From Aeromonas rivipollensis (GTDB lineage Bacteria; Pseudomonadota; Gammaproteobacteria; Enterobacterales; Aeromonadaceae), in assembly GCF_010974825.1 (NCBI RefSeq), contig NZ_JAAILA010000020.1, positions 1 to 54,877 on the forward strand: a stretch of DNA of 54,877 bases, read 5' to 3'. The notes below the pieces were generated by a model, which was not told the origin of the DNA, did not search any database, and was given only the letters and a program-made list of their open reading frames with translations. Made by a program: the position numbers and the translations under genes. Below are positions 26,772 to 33,960 of the stretch, one piece after another; position 1 is the stretch's first letter; the number at the start of each line of letters is the position of its first letter.

Positions 26772-27383
26772 ATGCAGCAACCACAAGGTGAGGTCCAGTG
26801 GCAGACCATGACGGATAACCCCTTGTCTGACAAAGGGATGGATAAAACCATGGGGGAGCGGCTCGCCCTCCTGCGCCGTCGCCTCGGGCTCTCCCAGCGC
26901 CGGGCCGCCGAGCTGAGCGGCCTGACTCACGGCGCCATCTGCATGATAGAGCAGAACAAGGTGAGCCCCTCGGTCGCCTCGTTGCAGAAGCTGCTCAGCG
27001 TCTACGAGCTGCCGCTCTCCCGCTTCTTCGCCGAGGAGGAGGCGCGGGCGCCGAGCGTGGTGATCAGGGCGGAGCAGCTCATCGAGCTGGGCAGCCAGGG
27101 GGTCTCCATGAAGCTGGTGCACAACGGCAACAATCGTCGCCAGCTCGGCTTCATGCTGGAGACCTATGCCCCAGGCACGGACACCGGGGGGCAGGTCAAG
27201 CATCTGGGGGAGGAGGTGGGTACAGTGCTGGAGGGCTCTGTCGTGCTGAGCCTGGCCGGGCAGACCTATCAGCTGTGCGCCGGGGACAGCTATGTGATCG
27301 ACACCGGTGAGCCCCACAGCTTCAGCAATCCGTCGGGGCAGGTCTGCCGCATCGTCAGCGCCCACACCCCCGCCAGCTTTTGA
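26772..27383 (+). CDS. puuR: Putrescine-responsive repressor PuuR
   Basis: 203 aa from the ATG at 26772, which has AGGAGG 5 nt upstream. Residues about 30-85 are a Cro/C1-type helix-turn-helix (LGLSQRRAAELSGLTHGAI..IEQ.KVSPSVASLQKLL). Residues about 125-200 are a cupin effector domain (ETYAPGTDTGG, HLGEEVGTVLEGSVVLSL, DTGEPHSFSNPSG). It matches E. coli PuuR (185 aa) along its length, with an extra 17 or so N-terminal residues. PuuR represses putrescine-catabolic genes and is relieved by putrescine. puuB follows after 49 bp. Confidence 0.92.
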   Translation: MQQPQGEVQWQTMTDNPLSDKGMDKTMGERLALLRRRLGLSQRRAAELSGLTHGAICMIEQNKVSPSVASLQKLLSVYELPLSRFFAEEEARAPSVVIRAEQLIELGSQGVSMKLVHNGNNRRQLGFMLETYAPGTDTGGQVKHLGEEVGTVLEGSVVLSLAGQTYQLCAGDSYVIDTGEPHSFSNPSGQVCRIVSAHTPASF

Positions 27384-27432
27384 CATTGAACAGCGCGAAT
27401 ATTGGAAACGAACCGGTAAGGAAGCAGGGATC

Positions 27433-28710
27433 ATGACCGAACATGTAAAGAGTTACTACGCAGCCAGTGCCAACCAGCACGCCCCCTACCCGATGCTCAC
27501 CGAGCAGCTTGAGTGCGACGTCTGCGTCATAGGGGCCGGGTATACCGGCCTCTCCAGCGCCCTGCACCTGGTGGAGAAGGGCTACAAGGTGGTGGTGCTG
27601 GAGGCGGCCAGGGTGGGGTTTGGCGCCAGCGGCCGCAACGGCGGCCAGATAGTCAACTCCTACAGCCGTGACATCGACACCATAGAAGCGAACTGCCCGC
27701 CGGATCAGGCCAGGCTGCTCGGCTCCATGTTGTTTGAGGGGGGAGACATCATCCGCGAGCGGATCCAGCGCTACAACATCCAGTGCGATCTGCAGCAGGG
27801 CGGTGTCTTTGCCGCCGAGACCCAGAAGCAGCTCCACGAACTCAAGGCACAGCATGCCCGCTGGCAGAAGTGGGGCAACGATCAGCTGGAGCTGCTCGAT
27901 GCCGAAGGGGTGCGCGAGGTGGTGGCCAGCGATCGCTACATCGGCGCCCTGCTGGACAAGCGCGGCGGCCATATCCACCCCCTCAACCTGGCGCTGGGGG
28001 AGGCGGAAGCCATCCGCACCCTGGGTGGTCGCATCTTCGAGCAATCCGCCGTCACCAGCATCACTCCGGGCCAGATTGCCCTGGTGAAGACGGCCAAGGG
28101 GGCGGTGAAGGCGCGCTTCGTGGTGGTAGCTGGCAACGCCTATCTCGGCAACCTGGTGCCTGAGCTGGCGAGCAAGAGTATGCCGTGCGGCACGCAAGTC
28201 ATCGCCACCGAGGTGCTGGGGGAGGAGCGGGCCCGCGCCCTGCTGCCGCAGAACTACTGCCTGGAAGATTGCAACTACCTGCTCGACTACTACAGAACCA
28301 CAGGTGATCACCGGCTGATCTATGGCGGCGGCGTTGTCTATGGGGCGCGGGATCCGGCAGACATAGAGCGGCTGATCATCCCCAAGATGCAGAAGACCTT
28401 CCCCCAGCTGGCGGACGTCAAGGTGGAGTACACCTGGACCGGCAACTTCCTCTTGACCCTGTCGCGCCTGCCGCAGTTTGGCCGTATCGGTCACAACATC
28501 TACTACATGCAGGGTTACAGCGGCCACGGCGTGACCTGTACCCATCTGGCGGGCAAGCTGCTTTCGGAAGTGCTGAGTGGCCAGGCGGAGCGCTTCGACG
28601 CCTTCGCCAAGCTACCACACTACCCCTTCCCGGGCGGGCGTCTGTTCCGCATCCCCTTCACCGCCGCTGGGGCCGCCTGGTATACCCTGCGAGACAGGCT
28701 GGGGGTGTGA
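27433..28710 (+). CDS. puuB: Gamma-glutamylputrescine oxidase PuuB
   Basis: 425 aa (E. coli PuuB 426). Start at the ATG at 27433 after AAGGAAGCAGGG; a longer frame overlapping puuR is rejected because MTEH..SYYAASAN is the PuuB N-terminus. FAD-binding GAGYTGLSSALHL near residue 35, RNGGQIVNSYSRDID, and the C-terminal MQGYSGHGVTCTHLAGKL are diagnostic. It oxidises gamma-glutamylputrescine to the aminobutyraldehyde with release of H2O2. Co-transcribed with puuR. The genes for the preceding (PuuA) and the hydrolytic (PuuD) steps are not in the window. Confidence 0.94.
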   Translation: MTEHVKSYYAASANQHAPYPMLTEQLECDVCVIGAGYTGLSSALHLVEKGYKVVVLEAARVGFGASGRNGGQIVNSYSRDIDTIEANCPPDQARLLGSMLFEGGDIIRERIQRYNIQCDLQQGGVFAAETQKQLHELKAQHARWQKWGNDQLELLDAEGVREVVASDRYIGALLDKRGGHIHPLNLALGEAEAIRTLGGRIFEQSAVTSITPGQIALVKTAKGAVKARFVVVAGNAYLGNLVPELASKSMPCGTQVIATEVLGEERARALLPQNYCLEDCNYLLDYYRTTGDHRLIYGGGVVYGARDPADIERLIIPKMQKTFPQLADVKVEYTWTGNFLLTLSRLPQFGRIGHNIYYMQGYSGHGVTCTHLAGKLLSEVLSGQAERFDAFAKLPHYPFPGGRLFRIPFTAAGAAWYTLRDRLGV

Positions 28711-28795
28711 CGCCCATAAACGCCGTTCGCGTTATGGTGTCATGACGGCCGAATGGTGAAGGACATAAGCTTCTGGTGATTCGGCGGCCGAATAC
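28711..28795 (+). repeat. 85-bp intergenic repeat, copy 1
   Basis: Begins directly after the puuB stop. About 85% identical to copy 2 at 28862-28946. Core GACGGCCGAAT, then about 28 bp, then ATTCGGCGGCCGAAT, a perfect inverted repeat (ATTCGGC-G-GCCGAAT). So each copy carries three GCCGAAT-type half-sites in alternating orientation. Confidence 0.85.
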
Positions 28796-28861
28796 GGGTG
28801 GAGTGGCAAGTCATCCCCTGTACCGCAGAGGTGCCGTCTACCCTGCAAGAAAAACTGGGGT

Positions 28862-28946
28862 CGCTCATAAACGATGATCGCACTATGACGTCATGACGGC
28901 CGAATTGTGAAGGGCATGAGCTTCTGGTTATTCGGCGGCCGAATAG
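28862..28946 (+). repeat. 85-bp intergenic repeat, copy 2
   Basis: Second copy of the repeat at 28711-28795, same orientation, offset 151 bp. Shares CGCYCATAAACG at its start, TCATGACGGCCGAAT, CTTCTGGT and the palindrome ATTCGGCGGCCGAAT. Differences are mostly single substitutions, including some in the non-palindromic part. Confidence 0.85.
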
Positions 28947-29066
28947 GGGGAAGATGCTCCCTGTTGGGTGGATGTGCGTTGAGTACGAGGGCGCCGCAGG
29001 CACTTCTTTTCACGGGGAAGCGGCTGCTCGCAGGTGGTCGCTGGCAGCCAGGAGGCAGATGAAACG

Positions 29067-29095
29067 ACAGAGGGAGGCGTCATGCCTCCCTCTGT
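29067..29095. terminator. Terminator at the 3' end of the fap operon
   Basis: ACAGAGGGAGGC (29067-29078) pairs with GCCTCCCTCTGT (29084-29095), 12 bp with a 5-nt loop. It lies about 79 bp past the fapF stop. The T run is poor on both sides. Confidence 0.65.
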
Positions 29096-29173
29096 TCTGG
29101 GTGAACAACCTGGATCAGCTTCAATGGTGTGGCGCCATCATCAGCCCGCTCAGGCTGCATCGACTCGCCGGTC

Positions 29174-30367
29174 TCAGAATCTGTAGGGGAAGCGCAGCCC
29201 TATGCTGTAGTCGGGCGCATCCGTGGTGAGCCCTGCCGACCAGTTGACCGCCATGGAGAGCTTGTCCGTGATGGCCCAGGTTGACCCCATCCCGAAGCTG
29301 GCAGCGTTGGCATCTGAGCCGGTGACCTTCTCCATGTCAAAGCCTTCTGCTCCCTGGCTGGATTCAAGGGTGATGCGCTGGTTGATGTTGAAGGAGAGGC
29401 TGAAGCGCTCGTTCAGTGCAAACGCGACCCCCAATCCATATTCATACCAGTCACCGAGCTGGATGCTGCCTGGCTGATCGCCGGGCTGGTAGGAGACATC
29501 GTCAAAGTCTTGCTTGAGGCTGTGGCCATAGTTGAGGTTGGCGAACAGTATGGCGGGGTCCATGGTCTTGACCAGGGAGAAGCCGGTGGACAACTGCCAG
29601 AGCCCGTTGCCGGTGGCGAGATCCTTGGGGACCATCAGGTTGCCGGACTCCGAGGTAATGATCTCTATCCCGTAGGGATCCTTGCCGGTCGGCGCCTTGG
29701 CCCGCAGGTTCCAGACCAGATCCGGCCAATCTTCATCCTCGGCCAGGACTCTGTAGTAGATGGCGAGGCTGAGATCGCCGAGCCCGCCATCGCTGACGGT
29801 CTGCTCCTCAAACTCACGGCTGGAGTTCTCCTTGCCGGTGCTCTGGTAGTTGGTGTTGCGGTACATATAGGGCACGGCCAGTTCCAGCTGCCAGCGATCA
29901 TTGAGGGTGTAACGGGTCACCAGGTCTGCCGTCCATTGATCGGAGCGGACTCTGTCGAGATTGATTTCGCCAAGGAAGATGGCGTCCAGGGCAAGAAAAC
30001 CGCGCAGGGCGAGATCCTTGCGATTGTAGTGCTGATAAGAGAGGCCAAAATCGAGGGTCAACGCACGATCGAATACGTTGTGCTGCTCGATCATCAGGTC
30101 TTCGGTACTGCGACCGACTTCGGGGGCCCGGCGAGCCGGGTCAGGTTGGGAGGGGGCCGCGGCGACAGCCCCTTCTGCGGCGACCGCGGTCGCACCGGTG
30201 GCCTTGACGGCCTCCAGGCGGGCCTGTAGCTGATGGAGTGCCTGATTTTGCTGGATCAATTGCTGACGCAGCTGATCAAGCTGTTGTTGTAGGGCCTCTT
30301 CCTCTGCGGTCGCGCCCCAGCAGGCGAAAGGGGTCAGTGCAATCAACAGCACGGTAGACTGTTTCAT
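29174..30367 (-). CDS. fapF: Outer-membrane amyloid exporter FapF
   Basis: 397 aa. Signal peptide of about 19 residues, then a Gln/Leu-rich coiled coil at about 22-55, a flexible Ala/Pro linker to about 90, and a beta-barrel of the phenol-degradation MetA-like type ending in the C-terminal aromatic signature FPYRF. In Pseudomonas, FapF is a trimeric barrel whose N-terminal coiled coil gates secretion of the amyloid subunits; this layout is the same. It closes the operon after fapE (62-bp gap). AAGGA lies about 9-10 nt before the ATG. Confidence 0.85.
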   Translation of the reverse strand: MKQSTVLLIALTPFACWGATAEEEALQQQLDQLRQQLIQQNQALHQLQARLEAVKATGATAVAAEGAVAAAPSQPDPARRAPEVGRSTEDLMIEQHNVFDRALTLDFGLSYQHYNRKDLALRGFLALDAIFLGEINLDRVRSDQWTADLVTRYTLNDRWQLELAVPYMYRNTNYQSTGKENSSREFEEQTVSDGGLGDLSLAIYYRVLAEDEDWPDLVWNLRAKAPTGKDPYGIEIITSESGNLMVPKDLATGNGLWQLSTGFSLVKTMDPAILFANLNYGHSLKQDFDDVSYQPGDQPGSIQLGDWYEYGLGVAFALNERFSLSFNINQRITLESSQGAEGFDMEKVTGSDANAASFGMGSTWAITDKLSMAVNWSAGLTTDAPDYSIGLRFPYRF

Positions 30368-30429
30368 CGAGATACGTCCTTGTTGTTTATTATCCTTTTT
30401 ATAGTTCAGTCCATGGGATTCATCTGTTC

Positions 30430-31089
30430 TCAGCGAGAAAGCCAGATCCTGGTCTGATTGAGCGTCTGCAAACCGTCACCCCTGACTCTATTGAGTTGCA
30501 GCAGACCCCGACTGAAATCGGTTCCTCTCAGACTCTGTTCCAATCGGACTCGTCCATCGGACGAGTTTAGTTGCAGCCCGGCATAATTGCCTGAAACGCG
30601 GTAACTGGCAGTACCAAGGTTCCCCTGATGCTCGTAGTTGCCCGCGGAGACGATCTGCCCCGTCATTTCGGGGGCCGTCAGTGTAATACCCGCCTGGTTC
30701 ACCGAGCTGTTGCCGCTCCCCTCCAACTGCACGACCTGCACCAGGCCAGCGCCTTGTACGGGAGCACTCGAAGGCGTCGTTGTTACTGTCTTGACCTCAT
30801 CCTTGATGCGTACATCCAGTTTGGGTTTATTTTGCACCACGCTCAGTGCCAGGTTCATGGCGGCAGTTTGCTGGGCCTGAGCTGTCGTCAGGGTTGAAAT
30901 GAACTCGATGCCGAAATAGCTGATCCCGTGGGTACTGACATAGCGACCGCGTAAATGGGCCAGCTCTCCATCGGCCAGTTCAGGAGCAAAATGGTCTGAC
31001 AGCAGTGCCAGAGGATCCGAATCGGCCAGCAGTGGGCAGGCAAAGCCACCCAGACTGCAGATGAGGCATATAGCGGGTCGGGTATTCAT
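30430..31089 (-). CDS. fapE: Fap operon protein FapE-like
   Basis: 219 aa, signal peptide of about 22 residues. The mature part contains Gln/Asn/Ser-rich beta-prone sequence (EGSGNSSVNQAGITL and repeated GNY/GNL turns) but no clear full Fap repeat. It lies 7 bp after the peptidase gene with GAGG before the ATG, in the position FapE occupies in Pseudomonas, where FapE is a minor secreted fibre component. Assigned by position and size more than by sequence, so the name is provisional. Confidence 0.65.
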   Translation of the reverse strand: MNTRPAICLICSLGGFACPLLADSDPLALLSDHFAPELADGELAHLRGRYVSTHGISYFGIEFISTLTTAQAQQTAAMNLALSVVQNKPKLDVRIKDEVKTVTTTPSSAPVQGAGLVQVVQLEGSGNSSVNQAGITLTAPEMTGQIVSAGNYEHQGNLGTASYRVSGNYAGLQLNSSDGRVRLEQSLRGTDFSRGLLQLNRVRGDGLQTLNQTRIWLSR

Positions 31090-31096
31090 GATGACC

Positions 31097-31774
31097 TCAC
31101 ATTAGCTCTTTGTGCTGAAAACCAAATTCCAGCAAGGATGTTTCATTGACGGGGGCGAACAGCCCATCTTTTCCTCTGGCTGAGAGTGGAGGAGAAGGAT
31201 TGGCCAGAGGCGCATCCGGGCGATAACCGGCACCAATAACGGCGAGCAGTATGCCGTTCCAGCTTTCCTTGAATTCCTGGAACGTAATGACACGATTTCC
31301 GAGGGCCGGATCTGCCAGATAGACACGGTCGTGGCGATCGATGGCACGCAGCACGGCAAAGTGCTGATAGCCGCGAATATTGAGCAGCACTATGGTGGGT
31401 ACTCTCACCTGCCGCAATTTTTCATCTCCCAGGCGATACCCTCTGACGCGCATGCCGAGCATTTGCAAATATTGCTTCATGTCGAGCATGGAGAAGCCAT
31501 AGTGTTTGACCTGTGCCGGGTCTGCCATGGCCAGCATGCCATCCATCACCCAGCGTTCATTCGTTACATGGCCGTAGGAGTAGCGCAGTATGGTTGCGAC
31601 GGCGGCAGCCCCACAGCTGAAATCAGTATGTTGGCGCTCGATATTGGCATAACGGCGCTCCAGAATGCTCTGTACCGGTTTGTTGAGATCCCCCAGTGCC
31701 GGGAGATGTTCTCCCAATGGCATATTGGCCGACCAGGCAGCAGGGCAGAATAACAACAGCAGTAGCCAGCGCAT
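31097..31774 (-). CDS. fapD: C39-family cysteine peptidase FapD
   Basis: 225 aa from the ATG at 31774 (GGAGG 6-7 nt upstream); a longer frame to 31828 overlaps the fapC stop. Signal peptide of about 15 residues, so periplasmic. Peptidase C39 domain: C54 in QHTDFSCGAAAVATIL, H138 in RGYQHFAVLRAID, D155 in LADPALGN. In Fap systems FapD is needed for fibril export and is thought to process a component in the periplasm. No ABC transporter is attached, which sets it apart from bacteriocin C39 exporters. Confidence 0.87.
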   Translation of the reverse strand: MRWLLLLLFCPAAWSANMPLGEHLPALGDLNKPVQSILERRYANIERQHTDFSCGAAAVATILRYSYGHVTNERWVMDGMLAMADPAQVKHYGFSMLDMKQYLQMLGMRVRGYRLGDEKLRQVRVPTIVLLNIRGYQHFAVLRAIDRHDRVYLADPALGNRVITFQEFKESWNGILLAVIGAGYRPDAPLANPSPPLSARGKDGLFAPVNETSLLEFGFQHKELM

Positions 31775-31827
31775 TGAGACCTCCATGTCCTGAAAAAAGG
31801 GGGCGCAAAGGCCCCCTCTGAAGTGCA

Positions 31828-32925
31828 TTACTTGGCAAAACCTGCGGCCAGCGAGAGGTTGTTCGCTTGCAGGTTGTTGGTGCCCGACGACACGTTCACC
31901 CCGATGTTGCCCACGGCACCGTTGAAGGCGCCGCCATCGATGGTTGCCCGGTTGAAGGTTTCGCGGCTGGTGTAGGTATTGACCACGGGAATGAAGCCAG
32001 TTGCATAGCCACTGAGCTTGATATCACCCTCTTCCTCGAACTTGAACTTGGAGTCCTTGCTGCCATCATCATCCTGATTGTCATAGTCGATGTGGCCCCA
32101 GAGACTGCCGCCATTGGGATGATCACCATCTTTCCAGATTTCCGGATAGACGTTGTTGGTCTGCTTGCTCGTCCCTTCGTACTCACCCTCGGCTTTGAGC
32201 TTGAGGAAGATGGGGTTGTAGTCCACGGTTCTGGTGGCGCTCAGACTCTTGTTCTCGGTCATGTTCTTGGACACGCTCTGGCTGTTTGCCACTGTGGCCA
32301 CGGCCATGTTGCCGGTGGACACCGAGGCCGCCATGTTGTTGGCCTGAACGTTACCCGAGCCAGACGTCACGTTGGCACCTATGTTGCCCGCGGCATCCTT
32401 GAATGCCCCATCGCCGATCCCGGCCTTGTTCTGATGACCGTGGTTGGTAGTCCAGTTTTGGCTGGCACTTTGGGTGGAGAAGATCTCGGCATCCGAAGAT
32501 CCACCAGGCATGCCTTGTTGTTGGCCGCGGCCCATGATGAACTCGGCATCGACTTCGTCATAGGCTGCCAGGGAAGCGCTGTTGCCTTGTACGTTGGAAT
32601 CACCGGCTGCTACGTTGGCGCCGACGTTACCGGATGCACCCTCGAACGAGCCGTCAATCTTGCTCGTGTTCTCCGTTCTTGTGTTACCAGTGCCGATCAT
32701 GGAGCTGGATTGCTGGTTGTCCACCACCGCCATGCCGAGTTTGTTGACATTGATGTAGCCGCCGACACGGACAGTGCCTTCGTACTCTACATCGACCTCT
32801 GCCTTGACCTTCTTGGTCAAGGTTGCCCCTGTCTCATCCCTGTCACCGCGGTAATCGGCGGAGGCGGTGCCCGACATGGCCATGACAACCGCAGCGGCTA
32901 ATGAGCTATAAATAAGTCCACGCAT
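31828..32925 (-). CDS. fapC: Major functional amyloid subunit FapC-like
   Basis: 365 aa from the ATG at 32925 (GGAGAG 7-8 nt upstream). Signal peptide ends near ASA|DYRG (23). Three amyloid repeats share the pattern GA.GN.G.NV..G..N.Q.N..SLA: R1 about 93-121, R2 about 172-201, R3 about 332-361 at the C-terminus. They are separated by linkers of about 50 and 130 residues; the second linker has an acidic, charged patch (about 282-300). This three-repeat plan and the Asn/Gln ladder match Pseudomonas FapC. No cysteine is present anywhere, so the CxxC reported at the end of Pseudomonas FapC is missing. Secreted, expected to form biofilm fibrils. Confidence 0.85.
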   Translation of the reverse strand: MRGLIYSSLAAAVVMAMSGTASADYRGDRDETGATLTKKVKAEVDVEYEGTVRVGGYINVNKLGMAVVDNQQSSSMIGTGNTRTENTSKIDGSFEGASGNVGANVAAGDSNVQGNSASLAAYDEVDAEFIMGRGQQQGMPGGSSDAEIFSTQSASQNWTTNHGHQNKAGIGDGAFKDAAGNIGANVTSGSGNVQANNMAASVSTGNMAVATVANSQSVSKNMTENKSLSATRTVDYNPIFLKLKAEGEYEGTSKQTNNVYPEIWKDGDHPNGGSLWGHIDYDNQDDDGSKDSKFKFEEEGDIKLSGYATGFIPVVNTYTSRETFNRATIDGGAFNGAVGNIGVNVSSGTNNLQANNLSLAAGFAK

Positions 32926-33012
32926 AATGAGTCTCTCCATTGAACTTTCTGTGGAAGATTTGCCCATCGGCTGAACCTACGCCCCCGGACTCGGCTTCCG
33001 ATCCCTGCGACA

Positions 33013-33591
33013 TCATGGGGATGTCGTTACTGCGCCAGCCAGAGGCAGGGAGACCATGTTGACTGCCTGGTTTCCCTGTCCCGTGACCTGGTTCACCTGA
33101 ATGACGCCTTTACTGCCCGTCAGGGCGTTGTCATCCAGGTAGATACTGGTGGTTGTGTTGGGAGGCACCTTGCCTGAAGGTGTTTTTGCAACACTGGTGC
33201 TGAGGTTGATGTCGGTCACCACGCCGATGCCGCTGTCATCCAGCGACAAGGCGAAGGCATTGAGCTGCTGGTTGGCTTCACCTGCGCCCTGATTGATCCC
33301 GACCAGCCCCTGACTCTGGCTCAGCGCCGAGCCCAGAATGGCCACGCTCTGGTTGCCATTGAGATTGGTAGTGGATTGATTCTGCTGGCTAAATTGAACG
33401 ATGGCCGGCCCTGATAGCGCTATGGCGGCGAGGTTGCCCTGCTGGTTGTTATTACCGGCAACCATATTGACACCCATGGCGCCACGAATATTGCTGAGCG
33501 CTTGCGAGCCGAGATCAACACGATTCTCTGCTTGTGACTGCTGTGCGAATGCGGAAAGGGAAATAATTGCCAGTGCAATATATGTTTTCAT
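33013..33591 (-). CDS. fapB: Minor amyloid / nucleator subunit, FapB-like
   Basis: 192 aa from the ATG at 33591, with GGAG 8 nt upstream; an earlier ATG at 33633 lies inside the sigma-54 promoter and cannot be used. Signal peptide ends near SQA|ENRV (21). Three degenerate Fap-type repeats: GAMGVNMVAGNNNQQGN (about 37-53), GLVGINQGAGEANQQLN (95-111) and GVIQVNQVTGQGNQAVN (162-178). FapB in Pseudomonas is the fibril nucleator with similar repeats. It is the first gene of the operon, so a separate FapA chaperone is not evident; this protein could also be a FapA/FapB intermediate. Confidence 0.75.
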   Translation of the reverse strand: MKTYIALAIISLSAFAQQSQAENRVDLGSQALSNIRGAMGVNMVAGNNNQQGNLAAIALSGPAIVQFSQQNQSTTNLNGNQSVAILGSALSQSQGLVGINQGAGEANQQLNAFALSLDDSGIGVVTDINLSTSVAKTPSGKVPPNTTTSIYLDDNALTGSKGVIQVNQVTGQGNQAVNMVSLPLAGAVTTSP

Positions 33592-33628
33592 GCTCTGTCT
33601 CCATATGCCAGGAGGGCTTATTAGAGAG

Positions 33629-33644
33629 AGCAATGAATGTGCCA
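33629..33644 (-). promoter_or_regulatory. Sigma-54 (RpoN) promoter of the fap operon
   Basis: The minus strand reads TGGCAC-ATTCA-TTGCT, a full match to the -24/-12 consensus TGGCAC-N5-TTGCW. Transcription would start near 33618, giving a leader of about 27 nt with the GGAG ribosome binding site before fapB. Confidence 0.9.
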
Positions 33645-33730
33645 GTTAGTAACTTATTGATATATATTGTTTTTGTGTTTGAGCTATTTGTGTTTAAGTC
33701 TCAGTTTTGATAATGAACTTTTATATGATC

Positions 33731-33743
33731 CATCAACATATTG
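33731..33743 (+). promoter_or_regulatory. Candidate IHF site
   Basis: CATCAACATATTG matches WATCAANNNNTTR at all but the first base. It lies about 87 bp upstream of the -24 element, where IHF bending usually assists a distant sigma-54 activator. Confidence 0.5.
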
Positions 33744-33960
33744 TTTATCAATGACTTTATTGTTTCTCACCGTTAATTTTGCTGTCTCATTATTGTGGTG
33801 TCATCAGTCTAAATGCGGGATGGTTTATAGTTATCATCGTCTGGTTACCTTGAGTTGGCGTCATTTGATGATCGCTATGCCCTTGCCAGATGAAAGAGTG
33901 AGCCTCAAAGAGCAATGGTCAGACTCTCTCATGCAGAGGCTATAACAAGGAGTTTTCCCT

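Larger units (their letters stand above)
28711..29173. other. Gene-free region between puuB and the fap operon
   Basis: 463 bp. Contains the two 85-bp repeat copies, 66 bp of unrelated sequence between them, and a terminator hairpin at 29067-29095. I see no gene. Confidence 0.7.
33592..33960. other. fap operon / regulator divergent control region
   Basis: 369 bp, strikingly AT-rich compared with its surroundings. It holds the sigma-54 promoter (33629-33644), a 12-bp near-perfect direct repeat TTTGTGTTTRAG at 33672-33683 and 33687-33698, an IHF-like site (33731-33743), a small palindrome TCATTTGATGA (33861-33871), and the AAGGAG site of the regulator gene. Confidence 0.75.

Noticed and set aside
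28711..28946. CRISPR array
   Set aside because: Only two units of 85 bp with a 66-bp spacer and internal palindromes; no further units and no cas genes.
31097..31774. C39 peptidase as part of a bacteriocin exporter
   Set aside because: No ABC transporter domain, no precursor with a double-glycine leader nearby; a signal peptide and the Fap neighbours fit FapD.
33591..33633. Longer N-terminus for the first fap gene
   Set aside because: The extra codons fall inside the sigma-54 promoter and upstream of the expected transcription start, and the signal peptide begins at 33591.
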